A stretch of DNA of 64,000 nt from Butyrivibrio sp. FCS014 (GCF_000526935.1 NZ_JAHA01000007.1:372001-436000), one strand, 5' to 3'; positions 1-7,749 are shown, numbered from the stretch's first letter. Notes: generated by a model from the letters alone, not told the origin. Numbers and translations: made by a program.

Positions 1-233
1 AGATAAAGGATATTCCGGTGCGGTTTGCCCACGCCACAAATGACAACGTCATTCCCGTGGAGGTAAGCCGCTCCGCAGTGTCCACCCTGAATGCCATGGG
101 CTCCCCCGACGCCTCCCTTACCGAATTTACCGATCAGGAAATGCTGGCAGCAGGCGCCCTTACCGGCTTCCACCAGGCCGACTTCGCGGTTATGGCCGAT
201 GGCTCTTTTGCCGAGTGGCTCTTCTCACACTAA
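1..233 (+). CDS. C-terminal end of an alpha/beta hydrolase-like protein (partial)
   Basis: The reading frame is open from the left edge and stops at 231-233, so only about the last 76 residues are visible and the true start lies outside the window. The motif HATNDNVIP resembles the catalytic-acid region of alpha/beta hydrolases, where an Asp follows a strand and precedes a V(I)P turn. The later GFHQADF could supply the catalytic His. A GTG at 18 is in frame but is more likely an internal Val. Substrate cannot be guessed from this fragment. Family assignment is inference from the order of the two motifs and would need the upstream nucleophile to confirm. Confidence 0.45.
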   Translation, partial: IKDIPVRFAHATNDNVIPVEVSRSAVSTLNAMGSPDASLTEFTDQEMLAAGALTGFHQADFAVMADGSFAEWLFSH

Positions 234-279
234 CGCTCCCCGGAATGGTCCCAAGGGACGTAAGTCATGGGACCAAAAC

Positions 280-756
280 TTAAGCTTCGTTCACAAGCTT
301 TCCTGTCATGTGCTCAGGAGTAAGCTCAAGGCACAATGTCCGCGCCAAAGATCCCTTAATCTCTCTCTCGATGTACTCTTCATCATCAGTGAATTTGTAG
401 CTGAGCTTCCTGCAAAGCGCCTCCGCTTTTGCGATATCCTCCACCGGCTTCATCCGCCCGAATATAATAACGCTGTTGATATTCAGCGCCCACTCGCCTT
501 CCTTGCGGTAGCCTTCGTCATAGACGCAGTAGCTGACCTTGTCGCATGCCTTTATGGCGTCAATCCTGTGCCCTTCCATGGCACCGTGGAAATAGAGCTT
601 CCCGTCTTCCTCGCAGTACCAGTGATTCAGCGGCATTCCGTAAGGATATCCGTCGTCTCCAATGACAGAGAGAACGCCTCTTTTCTCATTCTTCAAAATC
701 TCTATGCATTTCTCCTCAGAGATCTGCTGACCAAATCTTCTCATTTTTCTGAACAT
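280..756 (-). CDS. Pyridoxamine 5'-phosphate oxidase-fold flavoprotein (NimA-like)
   Basis: This 158-residue protein matches the small split-barrel flavoproteins of the pyridoxamine 5'-phosphate oxidase superfamily, such as NimA nitroimidazole reductases. Visible hallmarks are GVLSVIGDDGYPYGMPLNHWY near residues 27-47, the YFHGAMEGHRIDAI stretch that in the family contacts the flavin phosphate, and a following VSYCVYDEG strand. The start at 756 is supported by GAGG eight bases upstream. It lies 9 bases after the SMR exporter gene on the same strand, so the two are probably one transcript controlled by the leader RNA at 1102-1190. The family reduces or binds small aromatic or nitro compounds; the actual substrate is unknown. 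Confidence 0.8.
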   Translation of the reverse strand: MFRKMRRFGQQISEEKCIEILKNEKRGVLSVIGDDGYPYGMPLNHWYCEEDGKLYFHGAMEGHRIDAIKACDKVSYCVYDEGYRKEGEWALNINSVIIFGRMKPVEDIAKAEALCRKLSYKFTDDEEYIEREIKGSLARTLCLELTPEHMTGKLVNEA

Positions 757-765
757 AGCTTAACC

Positions 766-1086
766 TCACTCTTTCGCAAGTAATTTCAGGCCGATAATTC
801 CCACCAAAATCAGCATAACACAGATGACCTGTGCCGCGGTCAGTTTTTCCCGGAAAAGAAAAACTCCAAGAACCGTAGTTCCAACAATGCCCATTCCGGT
901 CCACATGGCGTAGGCTGTGCCCAGTGGCAGGCTCCTCAACGCCATTGACAGAAACACCGCGCTGGCAATGTATCCCACCGCTGTAATGACAGATGGGAAA
1001 AGAACTGTGAACCCATCCGAATATTTCATGGCAATCGCCCACCCGATCTCAAATAATCCCGCTAAAAACAGAATGATCCACTGCAT
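766..1086 (-). CDS. SMR-family exporter, guanidinium-type (SugE/Gdx-like)
   Basis: A 106-residue four-helix membrane protein of the small multidrug resistance family. The essential Glu13 sits in the first helix (LFEIGWA), and MALRSLPLGTAYAMWTGMG in helices 2-3 is the signature of the SugE/Gdx branch, which exports guanidinium, rather than the EmrE/QacE branch. Such proteins work as antiparallel dimers exchanging substrate for protons. The 5' leader carries a likely guanidine-IV riboswitch, which fits a guanidinium exporter independently of the protein sequence. AGGAGG lies just upstream of the ATG at 1086. The NimA-like gene follows. Confidence 0.88.
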   Translation of the reverse strand: MQWIILFLAGLFEIGWAIAMKYSDGFTVLFPSVITAVGYIASAVFLSMALRSLPLGTAYAMWTGMGIVGTTVLGVFLFREKLTAAQVICVMLILVGIIGLKLLAKE

Positions 1087-1101
1087 CTAAAAAACCTCCT
1101 G

Positions 1102-1190
1102 AAAATAAAAATCGCCACTTCCTCATCTGCTAAGACCTGACGATAAGGAAATGACGTTGTTCCTGTTACTCGGTAGCAACAGGCGCCGTT
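1102..1190 (-). ncRNA. Probable guanidine-IV (mepA-motif) riboswitch with terminator
   Basis: On the minus strand a 6-bp stem (1183-1178 with 1167-1162) carries the loop GCTACCGAGT. After a short linker comes a 12-bp stem (1153-1142 with 1127-1116) whose loop contains GGTCTTAGC, followed by a T-rich run to about 1102. GCTA in the first loop is complementary to TAGC in the second, giving a kissing-loop contact. Two hairpins, a GCUACCG loop, a loop-loop pseudoknot and an attached terminator are what I recall of guanidine-IV riboswitches, which occur in Clostridia ahead of MATE and SMR exporters. The downstream gene here is a Gdx-like SMR. Pairing is seen directly; class assignment is from memory. 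Confidence 0.68.
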
Positions 1191-1215
1191 TGAATTAAGT
1201 TATTGATTATTTTAA

Positions 1216-1638
1216 ATGAAACGGGGATTTTGTCAACAGAGAGAAATAGATAACTATCTGTATACTAACAATTTCAATCTCTACGTGATAGAATTAAATC
1301 ATACAGATATAGCAACAGAGCAGGATAAGGCCAATCATGTCTATGACTGGGCCAGGCTTTTCAAAGCCCAAACGTGGGAGGAAATCAGGATGATTACGAA
1401 GGACAACCCATCAATGAGTTCCGCTGCAGAATCTATATATTTATCCAATGCAGACATGAGCATTCTTGAGCAGTGTCGTGCCAGGGAGGATGCTATTGCC
1501 CATGAGGTTTACCAGAAGGAACTGATCGCTGACTTAAAGCAAGAGCTGAGCGAAGCTAACAAGCAGCTGGACGAAGCCAACGAAACGATCGCTGAGCTTC
1601 AGAAAAAGTTAAAGGAATTAGAAGCCGGGAAACAGTGA
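1216..1638 (+). pseudogene. C-terminal remnant of an Rpn/PDDEXK-type nuclease
   Basis: The 140 residues resemble only the C-terminal part of Rpn-family (PD-(D/E)XK, transposase_31-like) proteins: YVIELNHT, WARLFKAQTWEE, NPSMSSAAESIY, then a Glu/Lys-rich coiled coil (about residues 100-138). The N-terminal nuclease core, where the catalytic Asp and Glu-X-Lys residues should lie, is missing, and an in-frame TAA sits immediately before the ATG. No ribosome site is visible. The simplest reading is a decayed gene left by a deletion, with the breakpoint next to the riboswitch leader. It could be a short expressed coiled-coil protein, but nothing supports that. A terminator follows at 1704-1731. Confidence 0.65.
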
Positions 1639-1703
1639 TGCTGAAACTGCGTGTGTGAGCAGCTAACGGGTCTGTAATTGAAAAAAATACTTTAATCACC
1701 ACC

Positions 1704-1731
1704 GGGAGAGCGCATAGCTCTCCCTATTTTT
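1704..1731 (+). terminator. Intrinsic terminator after the Rpn remnant
   Basis: A perfect 8-bp stem (GGGAGAGC / GCTCTCCC) with a 5-base loop is followed by TATTTTT. It lies 66 bases after the remnant and before the next gene's leader. Confidence 0.85.
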
Positions 1732-1885
1732 GTCTCCAAAACATCCGTTCCCCTATTCTGGCATCTTATAGGACACTAAAACTGTCATACTACAATCAAC
1801 AAAACCATCCCTACCTCAAAAATACAATACAAGGAGAGTAACCCTGGTAAACAACCACCCAACACACTGAAAGGAAGGTGTCCCT

Positions 1886-3088
1886 ATGAGAGAATTTATC
1901 ATTGAAAACGGCATTGTAATCGACGACATGGACGGCGTAATAAACGGCATCCGCCAGATCAGCGGCCAGCCCATCTCTGACGCGGAGACCATCCGCAAAT
2001 TCATTACCAGCGAAAAAGCCACCAAATTCTACATAGACCAAAAATGCACCGGCAAAATGCAACCGGACCGTGACACCGTGTACCTCTGGCTCGACAGCGG
2101 CTTCACGGACCCGAATGGCGACTCCATAATGATCTCACTCCTCGGCGACAGCTGCGGCGGCTACCACGGTCACTACTTTGGCACCATGGACGCCCTCGCC
2201 CGCAATATCAAAAGCTACTTTCCCCGCAATTCCCGTGACATTGCCCGGAACCTGGCCAATCTCAAGAACAAGTACAACAACAAGATCGCGGACCGCCACC
2301 ACCGTCACATAGACAACGAGCAGGAGTACCTGATCATGCTCTGCAACAGCGACGCCGGCACTTCCGAATTCGAGAGCCTCATCAACAATCTGGGCATTAA
2401 TTTTGAAGATCTGGCAAAAGAGCCCGCGCCAGCCCCGGAAGAGCACGTCGCCCCTAAAGAGCCTGAAATTCCTGACTTCCACATGACGACCAAGGGTGAG
2501 GAGATAACTGTGAGCCTGCTTCTTGACACCATCGACAACATGCAGAGCTACATTAACGAGCTCCTTGGCGAACTCAAGAAATCAAACGAGGACAAGGAGA
2601 GGCTCCTTGAGCTGGAGCAGAAGAACAAGGACTTGGAGCAGGCTCTTGTGGACATCCGCAACTTCAGCGCCACCGCCGCACCCGCCGCCTCTGAGGGAAA
2701 AGAACCATCACCCGGTCACGACCTTCTTGGCAGACGAGGCAAGATCCTGGTCCTTGGCGCCACCGCTATGGATGAAAGAACAATGCAGGGCATTGCCAAG
2801 ACCTACGGCTTCAAGAAAGACGACTTTGACTTCATGGTTGACTACGACAAGATCAGCAGCTTCACCGGGCGCGGCATCAGTTTCGACAAGTACTCAGCCC
2901 TGATCCTCGGGGCCTGCCCTCACAAGGTCCAGAATCTGGGCGACTGGAGCAGCCTCATCGAGAAGTGCAAGAGCACCGAAGGCATGCCCCTTGCCATCGA
3001 CGCCCGCAGCCGCTCCGGCGAGCTGAAGGTCACCAAGGAGTCCTTTAAGCAGGCGCTGTTTGAGATTTGCAGAGAGCTGAAAAGCTGA
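1886..3088 (+). CDS. Unrecognised 400-residue protein with coiled coil and Rossmann-like C terminus
   Basis: I do not recognise this protein. The first 165 residues are a mixed alpha/beta region containing GGYHGHYFGTMDALARNI and a His-rich DRHHRHID stretch. A Pro/Glu-rich linker (about 182-200) leads to a Glu/Lys-rich coiled coil (about 225-255), then an Ala/Pro linker. The C-terminal 115 residues start with KILVLGATAM, followed by alternating strands and helices, which suggests a Rossmann-like or DUF2325-like fold; that is inference. AAGGAAGGTG precedes the ATG at a normal distance. Codon use is strongly C-ending compared with neighbours, which may mean recent acquisition or strong expression. 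It is a single-gene unit between two terminators. Confidence 0.8.
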   Translation: MREFIIENGIVIDDMDGVINGIRQISGQPISDAETIRKFITSEKATKFYIDQKCTGKMQPDRDTVYLWLDSGFTDPNGDSIMISLLGDSCGGYHGHYFGTMDALARNIKSYFPRNSRDIARNLANLKNKYNNKIADRHHRHIDNEQEYLIMLCNSDAGTSEFESLINNLGINFEDLAKEPAPAPEEHVAPKEPEIPDFHMTTKGEEITVSLLLDTIDNMQSYINELLGELKKSNEDKERLLELEQKNKDLEQALVDIRNFSATAAPAASEGKEPSPGHDLLGRRGKILVLGATAMDERTMQGIAKTYGFKKDDFDFMVDYDKISSFTGRGISFDKYSALILGACPHKVQNLGDWSSLIEKCKSTEGMPLAIDARSRSGELKVTKESFKQALFEICRELKS

Positions 3089-3145
3089 ATTATCTGGTGA
3101 TGCGGTAAATTTTATAATAAAATATTGTTATCTCCAATATATAAA

Positions 3146-3177
3146 GCCGTAGCTCTTTCAAGCTGCGGCGTTGTTTT
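3146..3177 (+). terminator. Intrinsic terminator
   Basis: GCCGTAGCT pairs with AGCTGCGGC (one G-T pair) around a 6-base loop, followed by GTTGTTTT. It ends the unrecognised 400-residue gene. Confidence 0.8.
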
Positions 3178-3185
3178 AGGGAGGA

Positions 3186-3267
3186 CCCTCCGAAGGGGTT
3201 CGGAGGGCTGTGTGTTATGAAAAAAAGTGGTGTTTATGAGGGGGTCAAGAGGTTTCGTTCCTCTTGA
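3186..3267. repeat. Two further perfect hairpins in the same gap
   Basis: CCCTCCGAA/TTCGGAGGG (3186-3207, 4-base loop) and TCAAGAGG/CCTCTTGA (3245-3267, 7-base loop) are both perfect stems without a T-run. Neither is explained as a terminator. They may be mRNA-processing or stability elements, or protein-binding sites ahead of the next gene. Confidence 0.55.
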
Positions 3268-3333
3268 TGTACTTATCTTATCGCCGCAACCTTAAAGTAA
3301 ATTAAAAATGTTGTGAAGAAAGTGTGACTGAAA

Positions 3334-3984
3334 ATGAAGACGATAGAAACTGATGGAATTTCATATATTCAGCCGGTTCCCGGGGCTACAAGCGAGTGGT
3401 ACTTTGGGATGGATTATGAGCATGGGGACCTTTACGAGGCTGAGGAGATATTTCGCGACGGCGAGATCGTGAAGGGCAGAAAGCTGTGCCTTGTCCATTA
3501 TCCGGATGGACAGGCTTATTTTCCTGTGCCGAAGACGGAAGGGCATTACAGTGAAAGTCCGGTATTTTTCGAAGGTGGAATCTATATGATTGATGTCGAC
3601 TTCCCGCATGACTTGATCAGGATTCTGAGATTCGACTGCAGCGATTATCAGGTAAGCGTACATACAGAACTGCCGCTCTCTTCCGTTAAGGACTGCTATA
3701 ATTTGCAGCTGCATCTGACTCCGCCCACGCTTTCAAGGCAGTGTGGAAATGAGTTTGAAATCCTATGGCCCGAGAAGACAAGTTTCATAATGGATGACCA
3801 TGATTCTTTCTTCATGCGGGATGGAAAAGAGCTGTTTTTTAACCGATGGCACGAAGAGGGAGACGGAGCGGATTACAGGTATTGGGAGGGTACCGTCGTA
3901 AGAGATATTGACGGGAATGAGACCGGGACCATTCCGGGAGATGTGATGCAGATGCCGAATGGAGAGTTATGGTATTTGATGTAG
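3334..3984 (+). CDS. Hypothetical protein, 216 residues, soluble
   Basis: I do not recognise this protein. It has no signal peptide or membrane segment and is acidic and aromatic-rich, with repeated short beta-strand-like segments (KLCLVHYPDG, SPVFFEGGIYMIDVDF, LIRILRFDC, ELFFNRWHEEG). The alternation of strands and DG turns would suit a beta-sandwich or small propeller. The C terminus (IPGDVMQMPNGELWYLM) reads like one more such blade. The ribosome site before the ATG is weak (GAAGAAAG). A small membrane protein gene follows after 43 bases, possibly co-transcribed. Function is unknown. Confidence 0.65.
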   Translation: MKTIETDGISYIQPVPGATSEWYFGMDYEHGDLYEAEEIFRDGEIVKGRKLCLVHYPDGQAYFPVPKTEGHYSESPVFFEGGIYMIDVDFPHDLIRILRFDCSDYQVSVHTELPLSSVKDCYNLQLHLTPPTLSRQCGNEFEILWPEKTSFIMDDHDSFFMRDGKELFFNRWHEEGDGADYRYWEGTVVRDIDGNETGTIPGDVMQMPNGELWYLM

Positions 3985-4027
3985 AGTCATGATAATCAGG
4001 ACGTGTCATAAGAAGTGGGGGATTCGC

Positions 4028-4255
4028 ATGAACGACGATTGGCTGAACAATGACGATGACAGATACTTTTACGAGAACTACGAGCATCAGGACTATTACG
4101 AGAAGATGCCAAGAGCCCATAAATCATCGGGGAAAACTACGGCGATCCTGTGGATCATAGGCATCATTCTTGCCATAGCAACCTGGGATGAGCCGGGAGC
4201 TCTTTTGATCTATCTGATGATCGTGCTATCGGGGAAATTGTCCGGTGCTTTTTAA
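4028..4255 (+). CDS. Small hypothetical membrane protein (75 residues)
   Basis: The first 30 residues are Asp/Glu/Tyr-rich (NNDDDRYFYENYEHQDYYEK), followed by a basic stretch (RAHKSSGK) and one or two hydrophobic segments (ILWIIGIILAIATW and ALLIYLMIVL). I chose the ATG at 4028 because GTGGGGG lies just upstream; an in-frame earlier codon at 3989 has no ribosome site. The layout predicts a cytoplasmic acidic head and membrane tail. No family is recognised. It follows the 216-residue hypothetical gene closely and may belong with it. Confidence 0.5.
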   Translation: MNDDWLNNDDDRYFYENYEHQDYYEKMPRAHKSSGKTTAILWIIGIILAIATWDEPGALLIYLMIVLSGKLSGAF

Positions 4256-4670
4256 AAATCCCTGTTTACATTTGTGTTGGTAATGGAAGCATCCAATCAG
4301 ACTTACATCTGGTAGTTTAATAGATGATAGAGGCTGGATTACAAGATTTCGATGATTTCTACAAGGTGTTCCCGACGCATTTGTCAATTATGGGCATTGC
4401 GTCGGAAATATTTGCGAAAAAACGAACGGAATGCGCGAAGCATAAACGTTATCACGACAATCAAGTGCTCAAACAGGCTTTTTGTCGATATAACGTTAAG
4501 TTTGGGGGTTATTTTACCGACTCAATTAGCTTGTAGATTACTTTGCGTCGGAAAGGGCTCAATTCACATGCTCTCGGTCAATCATGACAACACAAGAGAA
4601 ATCTAAATTCAGGTTTGGACAATAGAAACACTTTGGTAAATGGGGACTTTTGAAAAATGAGGTAAATCGC
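4256..4670. other. Gap of about 415 bases with no convincing gene
   Basis: Two short overlapping frames of 70 and 84 codons exist here, but neither has a ribosome site or a sequence I can match. There is no strong hairpin or T-run. This may be a decayed gene or an untranslated region of the small gene at 4671. Confidence 0.5.
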
Positions 4671-4832
4671 ATGAACAGAGATTCCGACAAAAGCCTTACG
4701 CCTGCCACCAAGAAGGCGGAGATAAAATTAAAGACCAATCCCAAGGCTGAGGCAATCAGGAAAGCTCCGGATGAAGTGGTGGCTATGGCTATACGGGACG
4801 CAATCCTTAAGGATAAGACGGGCGGGAAGTAG
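4671..4832 (+). CDS. Small basic hypothetical protein (53 residues)
   Basis: The ATG at 4671 is preceded by TGAGGT at a good distance; an in-frame TTG at 4650 is less likely. The product is Lys-rich and helical-looking (TPATKKAEIKLKTNPKAEAIRK) with a more neutral end (EVVAMAIRDAIL). A terminator begins two bases after the stop, which supports a real short transcription unit. No family is recognised. Confidence 0.5.
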   Translation: MNRDSDKSLTPATKKAEIKLKTNPKAEAIRKAPDEVVAMAIRDAILKDKTGGK

Positions 4833-4833
4833 C

Positions 4834-4860
4834 TTCGGGCGCTGGCTCGAAATTTTTTTT
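4834..4860 (+). terminator. Intrinsic terminator
   Basis: TTCGGGC pairs with GCTCGAA (one G-T pair) around GCTG, followed directly by a run of eight or more T. Confidence 0.8.
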
Positions 4861-5012
4861 CAAAAAAATCAAATTTTTTTTGCCACACATTTTTTATCCT
4901 CGTATAAATAATCAGTTGTGCAACAGAGATTTAATAATCTTTTAAGAAACTTTGTTGCAATAACGAGTTACAATATGAACGTTGTGAAAACACATACGAG
5001 GAGGAAATGAAA

Positions 5013-5540
5013 ATGAAATCAAACGTTATGAAGGCAATCGTTACAGGAGCATGTGCAGTAATGCTGGTAGCATCACTTACAGCTTGCGGAAATTCAAGCG
5101 AGGTTGCTGCACAGGAAGTTGCTGAGCAGGTTGAAGACGCAGCAGAGCAGGTCGAGGAAGTTGCTGAGGAAATGCCCAATCTTGAAGAGGAGATCCAGAA
5201 CGTACAGGACACACTGACATTCATGGGCGGACTTAAGACCGCTGACGATGCTGACAAGGCAATCGACATTGCAATGTTCAGAAATGAGAACGGCGATATC
5301 ATCTATATCTACGACGAAGATGGCAGCCTTGATTACGGAATGTACACAACAGAGGATACAACTACCGATGATGGAAGACAGTATGCTAAGATCGAGGGCA
5401 GCCTCGGAACATACGGCTACTACTTCAATGAGGATCTTGTAACAGGTATCATCGTTGATACAACCGGTAAGGTTTATGATGCAGTTGAGCTCGACGAGGC
5501 CGGCGCAAGAGAATATGTAAGCAAGACTCTTGGTGGCTGA
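5013..5540 (+). CDS. Predicted lipoprotein, acidic helical N region
   Basis: A secreted lipoprotein of about 175 residues. The signal peptide ends in a lipobox (SLTAC), after which Cys would be lipid-modified. Next comes a heptad-like Glu/Val/Ala-rich helix (EVAAQEVAEQVEDAAEQVEE, about residues 25-50), probably a coiled coil that lifts the rest away from the membrane. The C-terminal 120 residues form strand-rich pairs (ENGDIIYIYDEDG, YGYYFNEDLVTGIIVDTTG) like a small beta-sheet binding domain. AGGAGG at 4999-5004 is 8 bases from the ATG at 5013 but only 2 from the in-frame ATG at 5007, so 5013 is preferred. Ligand is unknown. Confidence 0.75.
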   Translation: MKSNVMKAIVTGACAVMLVASLTACGNSSEVAAQEVAEQVEDAAEQVEEVAEEMPNLEEEIQNVQDTLTFMGGLKTADDADKAIDIAMFRNENGDIIYIYDEDGSLDYGMYTTEDTTTDDGRQYAKIEGSLGTYGYYFNEDLVTGIIVDTTGKVYDAVELDEAGAREYVSKTLGG

Positions 5541-5597
5541 TAAGTAAGCTTTACTTAGGAACAAAAATTTTTCTTGAAAACAATTTTTAATTACATT

Positions 5598-5644
5598 AGC
5601 CTTTTCTTAGGACGTCCGAATCTTTCCTAAGAGGAGGCTTTTTT
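5598..5644 (+). terminator. 15-bp terminator hairpin that contains the next gene's ribosome site
   Basis: 5598-5612 pairs with 5625-5639 over 15 positions (two G-T pairs) and is followed by six T. The 3' arm contains AGAGGAGG, and AGGAGG at 5632-5637 is 8 bases from the ATG of the serine hydrolase at 5646. The same element therefore ends the lipoprotein transcript and would hide the ribosome site on any read-through transcript. Confidence 0.8.
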
Positions 5645-5645
5645 G

Positions 5646-6647
5646 ATGAACAAAGAACAACTTCACAAGTACATTTCTGAGAGCACAGGAAATGAGAGCA
5701 ATATTTGTCAGATATATGCGATAAAAGACGGAAACACAGCCTATGATGACTGCTGGCACGGATTTAAGACTTTGGACGCGATGAACGTCAATTCTGTTAC
5801 AAAAGGCATCATGGGACTGCTTGCCGGAATTGCACTGGACAAGGGCTTCATCAGGAGTGTTGATCAGAAGGTGATGGATTTTTTCCCTGATTATTCTGTA
5901 AAGCGCGGGGAGAAAACCATATATGACGTTACCATCAGACACCTGCTTACCATGACTGCTCCGTACAAAGGGAAGTCGGAGCCCTGGAAAAAAGTGTGCA
6001 CTTCGCAGGATTGGACTCTGGCTGTGCTTGATTATCTTGGCGGCCGCAGTGGGATCACCGGCGAGTTCAGGTATGCTACCCTTGGCATTCAAATCCTGGC
6101 CGGAATAATTGAGCGGGCAGCCAAAGAGAAGTGCATTGATTTTGCCAATAAGAATCTGTTTGAGCCCCTGGGACTCCCGGAGCGCATGCCACATGGCGAC
6201 AGCTCCAAGGAGGATCAGTTTGACTTCTTCATGAACAAGAATCCCAGGAAATATGAGTGGTACTCTGATCCTCAGGGAAGTGTCACGGCCGGCTGGGGAC
6301 TTTGCATGTCGGCAAAAGACATGGCGGTGATCGGTACGCTGGTGCTGGGCGAAGGATTGTATAATGGAAAGAGAATAATTTCAAAAGAGTATCTGCAAGA
6401 CATGTTGTCGCCGCACGTTAAGCTTGGTGAGCGATTTGGCTTCATGAACTATGGATATTTGTGGTATAAGCCCTATGATGACAGAGAGGTTTATGCGGCA
6501 ATTGGCGACAGCGGAAATATCATCTACGTAAACAAAGAGACGAATGTATCTGTTGGAATGACGGGCACCTTCAAGCCCAGGATCTTTGACAGAGTTGAAT
6601 TCATAGAGCAGAAGGTACTGCCGACCATCGCGAATATGAATGGATGA
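5646..6647 (+). CDS. Serine beta-lactamase-like (PBP-type) hydrolase
   Basis: A 333-residue protein of the beta-lactamase/esterase/PBP-like superfamily. The active-site SxxK is visible as Ser50-Val-Thr-Lys53 (NVNSVTKGIMG). The second motif is YATLGIQILAGI, corresponding to the family's YxN with Thr instead of Asn. A GDSG in IGDSGNIIYV takes the place of the usual K/H-T-G third motif. There is no signal peptide, so a cytoplasmic esterase or peptidase is more likely than antibiotic resistance. The ATG at 5646 is chosen because AGGAGG lies 8 bases upstream; that site is inside the hairpin at 5598-5644. Confidence 0.82.
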   Translation: MNKEQLHKYISESTGNESNICQIYAIKDGNTAYDDCWHGFKTLDAMNVNSVTKGIMGLLAGIALDKGFIRSVDQKVMDFFPDYSVKRGEKTIYDVTIRHLLTMTAPYKGKSEPWKKVCTSQDWTLAVLDYLGGRSGITGEFRYATLGIQILAGIIERAAKEKCIDFANKNLFEPLGLPERMPHGDSSKEDQFDFFMNKNPRKYEWYSDPQGSVTAGWGLCMSAKDMAVIGTLVLGEGLYNGKRIISKEYLQDMLSPHVKLGERFGFMNYGYLWYKPYDDREVYAAIGDSGNIIYVNKETNVSVGMTGTFKPRIFDRVEFIEQKVLPTIANMNG

Positions 6648-6796
6648 ATTTAATTGCAAAAGGGGGTATTGGGGGATGCAATAAGCAGATCCGCATCCAT
6701 TGAGGATATCTATGCGGATGCATACAGGTTCCCCAGGTCCGCATATATTTTCATGGCTCATTCCGGCTGGAGAAGATCCTGCAAAAATAACGGATT

Positions 6797-6825
6797 AAAA
6801 AAGAAAGACCTGTTAAGACAGGTCT
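6797..6825 (-). terminator. Intrinsic terminator of the DMT transporter gene
   Basis: On the minus strand AGACCTGT pairs perfectly with ACAGGTCT around a 4-base loop, followed by TTTCTTTTTT. The stop codon lies inside the hairpin. Confidence 0.85.
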
Positions 6826-7730
6826 GAAGTTTGCTTTCTGGGAATCTGTGCCAGGAGAACGGCGGCAAATATAAGGATGCATCCAAACAGCTGCCTTCCT
6901 GTCATGGACTGCCTGAGGATGAGCCATCCAAAGATCGTTGAGAATACCGACTCAAGGCTCATTATAAGTGACGCCAGTGCGGGATTAAGGTTCCTCTGGC
7001 CAACAGCCTGAAGTGTATAGCCCACAGCGCAGGAGAAGATCCCTGTGTACAGGATCGCAATCCAGGATGAAGGTATAGCAAGACTTGCTATCCATGCGGA
7101 AGGGTTCGGGATCAATTCAAAAAATATCGCTGCGATCATGGAAACTGCGCCGCTTACGAAGAACTGCACGCATGCAAGAGCGACCGGGCTCATTATGGGA
7201 GCATAGTGATCCACGCACAATATCTGTACAGAGAACAGCAGCGCACAAAGAAGAAGCGCCAGGTCAGCGGTTGATATTGAAAAGCTTTCTCCGGCGGCTA
7301 TGCACAGAAGATAGAGCCCTGCCAGCGCTATGCCAACAGCAGGCCAAACCCAGCCACTGCATCTTTTCCCTATAAAAATTCCCAGTATAGGTACAAGCAC
7401 GATATAACAGGCGGTAAGAAATCCCGCTTCTCCGGCAGAGGCCCCAAGGGCGATTCCTGCCTGCTGAAAGGTTGAAGCAAGAAACAGAGCAACTCCGCAT
7501 ATAATGCCGCCGAGAAGCTTGCCCGCCGGAATCTTTGAGGGGCGCATATTGTGGCCCTTTAATAGCGGCAGAAGACATACGCCGCCTATCAAAAATCTTA
7601 TTCCGTTGAAAGTATATGTTCCTACGTTTCCCCCTGCAACGGACTGCGCAACAAACGCAGCACCCCAGACGATGGATGCAAGAAGGAGCAGTAATGAACT
7701 TTTAACCTGAGTCTGTCGTATTTTTTCCAT
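6813..7730 (-). CDS. EamA/DMT-family membrane transporter
   Basis: About 305 residues with ten hydrophobic segments in two similar halves, as in drug/metabolite (EamA) transporters. Typical pieces are WGAAFVAQSVA in the first helix, FNGIRFLIGG, and LNPALASLIMSLESVFSTIFGWL in the second half, matching the conserved PVFASLI..E.VF..l.g pattern. I start at the ATG at 7730 (MEKIRQTQV); the open frame runs 46 codons further but that part is not membrane-like. No ribosome site is seen, and a TATAAT lies only 10 bases upstream. Substrate is unknown; relatives export amino acids or metabolites. Confidence 0.85.
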   Translation of the reverse strand: MEKIRQTQVKSSLLLLLASIVWGAAFVAQSVAGGNVGTYTFNGIRFLIGGVCLLPLLKGHNMRPSKIPAGKLLGGIICGVALFLASTFQQAGIALGASAGEAGFLTACYIVLVPILGIFIGKRCSGWVWPAVGIALAGLYLLCIAAGESFSISTADLALLLCALLFSVQILCVDHYAPIMSPVALACVQFFVSGAVSMIAAIFFELIPNPSAWIASLAIPSSWIAILYTGIFSCAVGYTLQAVGQRNLNPALASLIMSLESVFSTIFGWLILRQSMTGRQLFGCILIFAAVLLAQIPRKQTSDLS

Positions 7731-7740
7731 AACGGTTTTT

Positions 7741-7749
7741 ATTATAGCA
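7741..7749 (-). promoter_or_regulatory. Extended -10 promoter giving a nearly leaderless transcript
   Basis: On the minus strand TGC-TATAAT ends 10 bases before the ATG at 7730. A normal start site 6-8 bases past the -10 would leave a leader of about 2-4 bases, consistent with the absence of a ribosome site. Confidence 0.5.

Noticed and set aside
4324..4606. Two overlapping short ORFs of 70 and 84 codons
   Set aside because: No ribosome site, no recognisable sequence, and they overlap in different frames.
5646..6647. Antibiotic-resistance beta-lactamase
   Set aside because: SxxK is present but there is no signal peptide, and the second and third motifs deviate from class C enzymes.
6654..6718. 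Terminator after the serine hydrolase
   Set aside because: ATTGCA/TGCAAT and TCCGCAT/ATGCGGA hairpins are present but neither is followed by a T-run, so I did not call a terminator.
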